Shown: positions 4,375 through 5,065 of the stretch, one piece after another | Layout of the letters: every line of letters starts with the position of its first letter | Position numbering within the stretch: the first letter of the stretch is position 1 | Source of the DNA: Actinomycetota bacterium | GTDB lineage: Bacteria; Actinomycetota; Actinomycetes; Mycobacteriales; Mycobacteriaceae | DNA: 5,065 nt | NCBI GenBank assembly: GCA_005789055.1 | Contig: SYAA01000083.1 | Coordinates: 1-5,065 of the forward strand | Reading direction: 5' to 3' | The notes under the pieces: model-generated | The model's database searches: none | The model's input: the letters and a program-made list of their open reading frames with translations, nothing else | What the model was told of the DNA's origin: nothing | Translations under genes and position numbers: made by a program

Positions 4375-5065
4375 CGCCCCAGCTGACCGGTAGCGCGACC
4401 AGGCCCGAACCTAGCGCCTCGGTGTTGATGCTCAGCGTTGCCGCGTCTGCCGCAAGCCGCATATCCGGAAAGCGCGGGATCATCTGGGAGAAAACGGAAT
4501 TCAATTCCATCCGGGCCAGGGGCGCTCCCAGGCAATACCGCCCGCCGTACCCGAAGGACAGCGGTTGCGGTCCCGTACGAGTGAAATCAACGACATCAGG
4601 ATCTGTGAAGAACGCCGGATCGTTATTCGCCGAACCGGGATCCAGTAGGACTAGATCGCCGTCAGCAATAGTGACGCCACCGATGTCGATCGCGTCGCGT
4701 GCGTAGCGCGGAATGCCGACCCCACCGACCATCGAAGCCCTCATCAACTCCTCCGTTGCCTTCGGAATCAGCGATGCGTCATCGAGCAGCATCAGCCATT
4801 TGCTTGGGTCGCTCAGCAACTGCACTGTCTGTAGCCAGATTTGGGCAACGGTGGTCTCGTAACCGGCGAACAACAGGCTCACAGCCAATACGGCGATCTC
4901 GACATCAGCGAGATCGTCCACGTTGCACAGGTGGGAGATCACATCATCGCCGGGGTGGCGTCGTTTCTCGGCGACGAGGCTCACGCCGTACTCCACCAGA
5001 GCGATCATGCCCTGCCCGGACGCGACGGGATCTGGGTCAAAAGCGGCCGAATCGACCCAGATCCG
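4367..5065 (-). CDS. Cytochrome P450, C-terminal part (5' end outside window)
   Basis: Soluble bacterial class cytochrome P450 monooxygenase, which uses electrons from a ferredoxin system to insert one oxygen atom from O2 into a substrate. The frame is open to the window edge, giving 232 residues, a little over half of a usual ~400-residue P450. Motifs in order: I-helix oxygen-binding AGYETT (codons 4850-4867), K-helix ExxR as ELMR (4739-4750), the DFTR segment in the PERF-like region, and the heme-binding loop FGYGGRYCLG (4526-4555) with the Cys ligand at codon 4532-4534. The motif has Arg where many bacterial P450s have His, a permitted variant that contacts heme propionate. All catalytic motifs are intact, so the gene appears functional. 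No ferredoxin or reductase gene is adjacent on the visible side. The stop overlaps the DUF3060 start. The subfamily and substrate cannot be assigned from sequence alone. Confidence 0.93.
   Translation of the reverse strand, partial: RIWVDSAAFDPDPVASGQGMIALVEYGVSLVAEKRRHPGDDVISHLCNVDDLADVEIAVLAVSLLFAGYETTVAQIWLQTVQLLSDPSKWLMLLDDASLIPKATEELMRASMVGGVGIPRYARDAIDIGGVTIADGDLVLLDPGSANNDPAFFTDPDVVDFTRTGPQPLSFGYGGRYCLGAPLARMELNSVFSQMIPRFPDMRLAADAATLSINTEALGSGLVALPVSWGDG

Overview
The window looks like chromosomal DNA from a high-GC actinobacterium, most likely Mycobacterium or a close relative. The evidence is the gene order ftsB-like, DUF501, exopolyphosphatase, which I recognise from M. tuberculosis as Rv1024-Rv1025-Rv1026 downstream of eno. 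Frequent GTG starts, overlapping stop/start codons and a mycobacterial-type DUF3060 membrane protein point the same way. No database search was possible, so the genus call rests on recalled protein families.

Left part (1-2014, + strand): a compact core operon. A 5'-truncated FtsB/DivIC-type division protein (open from the window edge) overlaps a DUF501 gene by 8 bp. That gene overlaps a Ppx/GppA phosphatase gene (PPX2 type) by 4 bp. A GC-rich hairpin follows the last stop codon.

Middle part (2015-2429): a region that is easy to leave unannotated but is densely used. On the - strand lies a 36-codon gene with a strong ribosome binding site; its product has six cysteines in a CxCxCxxC-type arrangement and resembles a metallothionein or metal-binding peptide. 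On the + strand is a tRNA with anticodon UAA (leucine by anticodon) but a short 5-nt variable region, which is not the usual leucine tRNA architecture. The last bases of this tRNA are repeated downstream as a 13-bp tandem repeat (three full units plus a partial fourth), which runs up to the next gene.

Right part (2430-5065): genes outside the core operon. A cytoplasmic GH29 alpha-L-fucosidase (+) carries the expected catalytic residues and probably has a leaderless start. Convergent to it, 7 bp away, is a - strand pair: a cytochrome P450 (N-terminus beyond the window) whose stop codon overlaps the start of a membrane-anchored DUF3060 protein built from ~18-residue repeats. The P450 and DUF3060 genes are very likely co-translated.

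Functionally, the left block is housekeeping (division, polyphosphate/ppGpp-type phosphate metabolism). The tRNA marks the border to genes that look more variable: sugar hydrolysis, P450 oxidation, a surface-exposed repeat protein and a possible metal-binding peptide.
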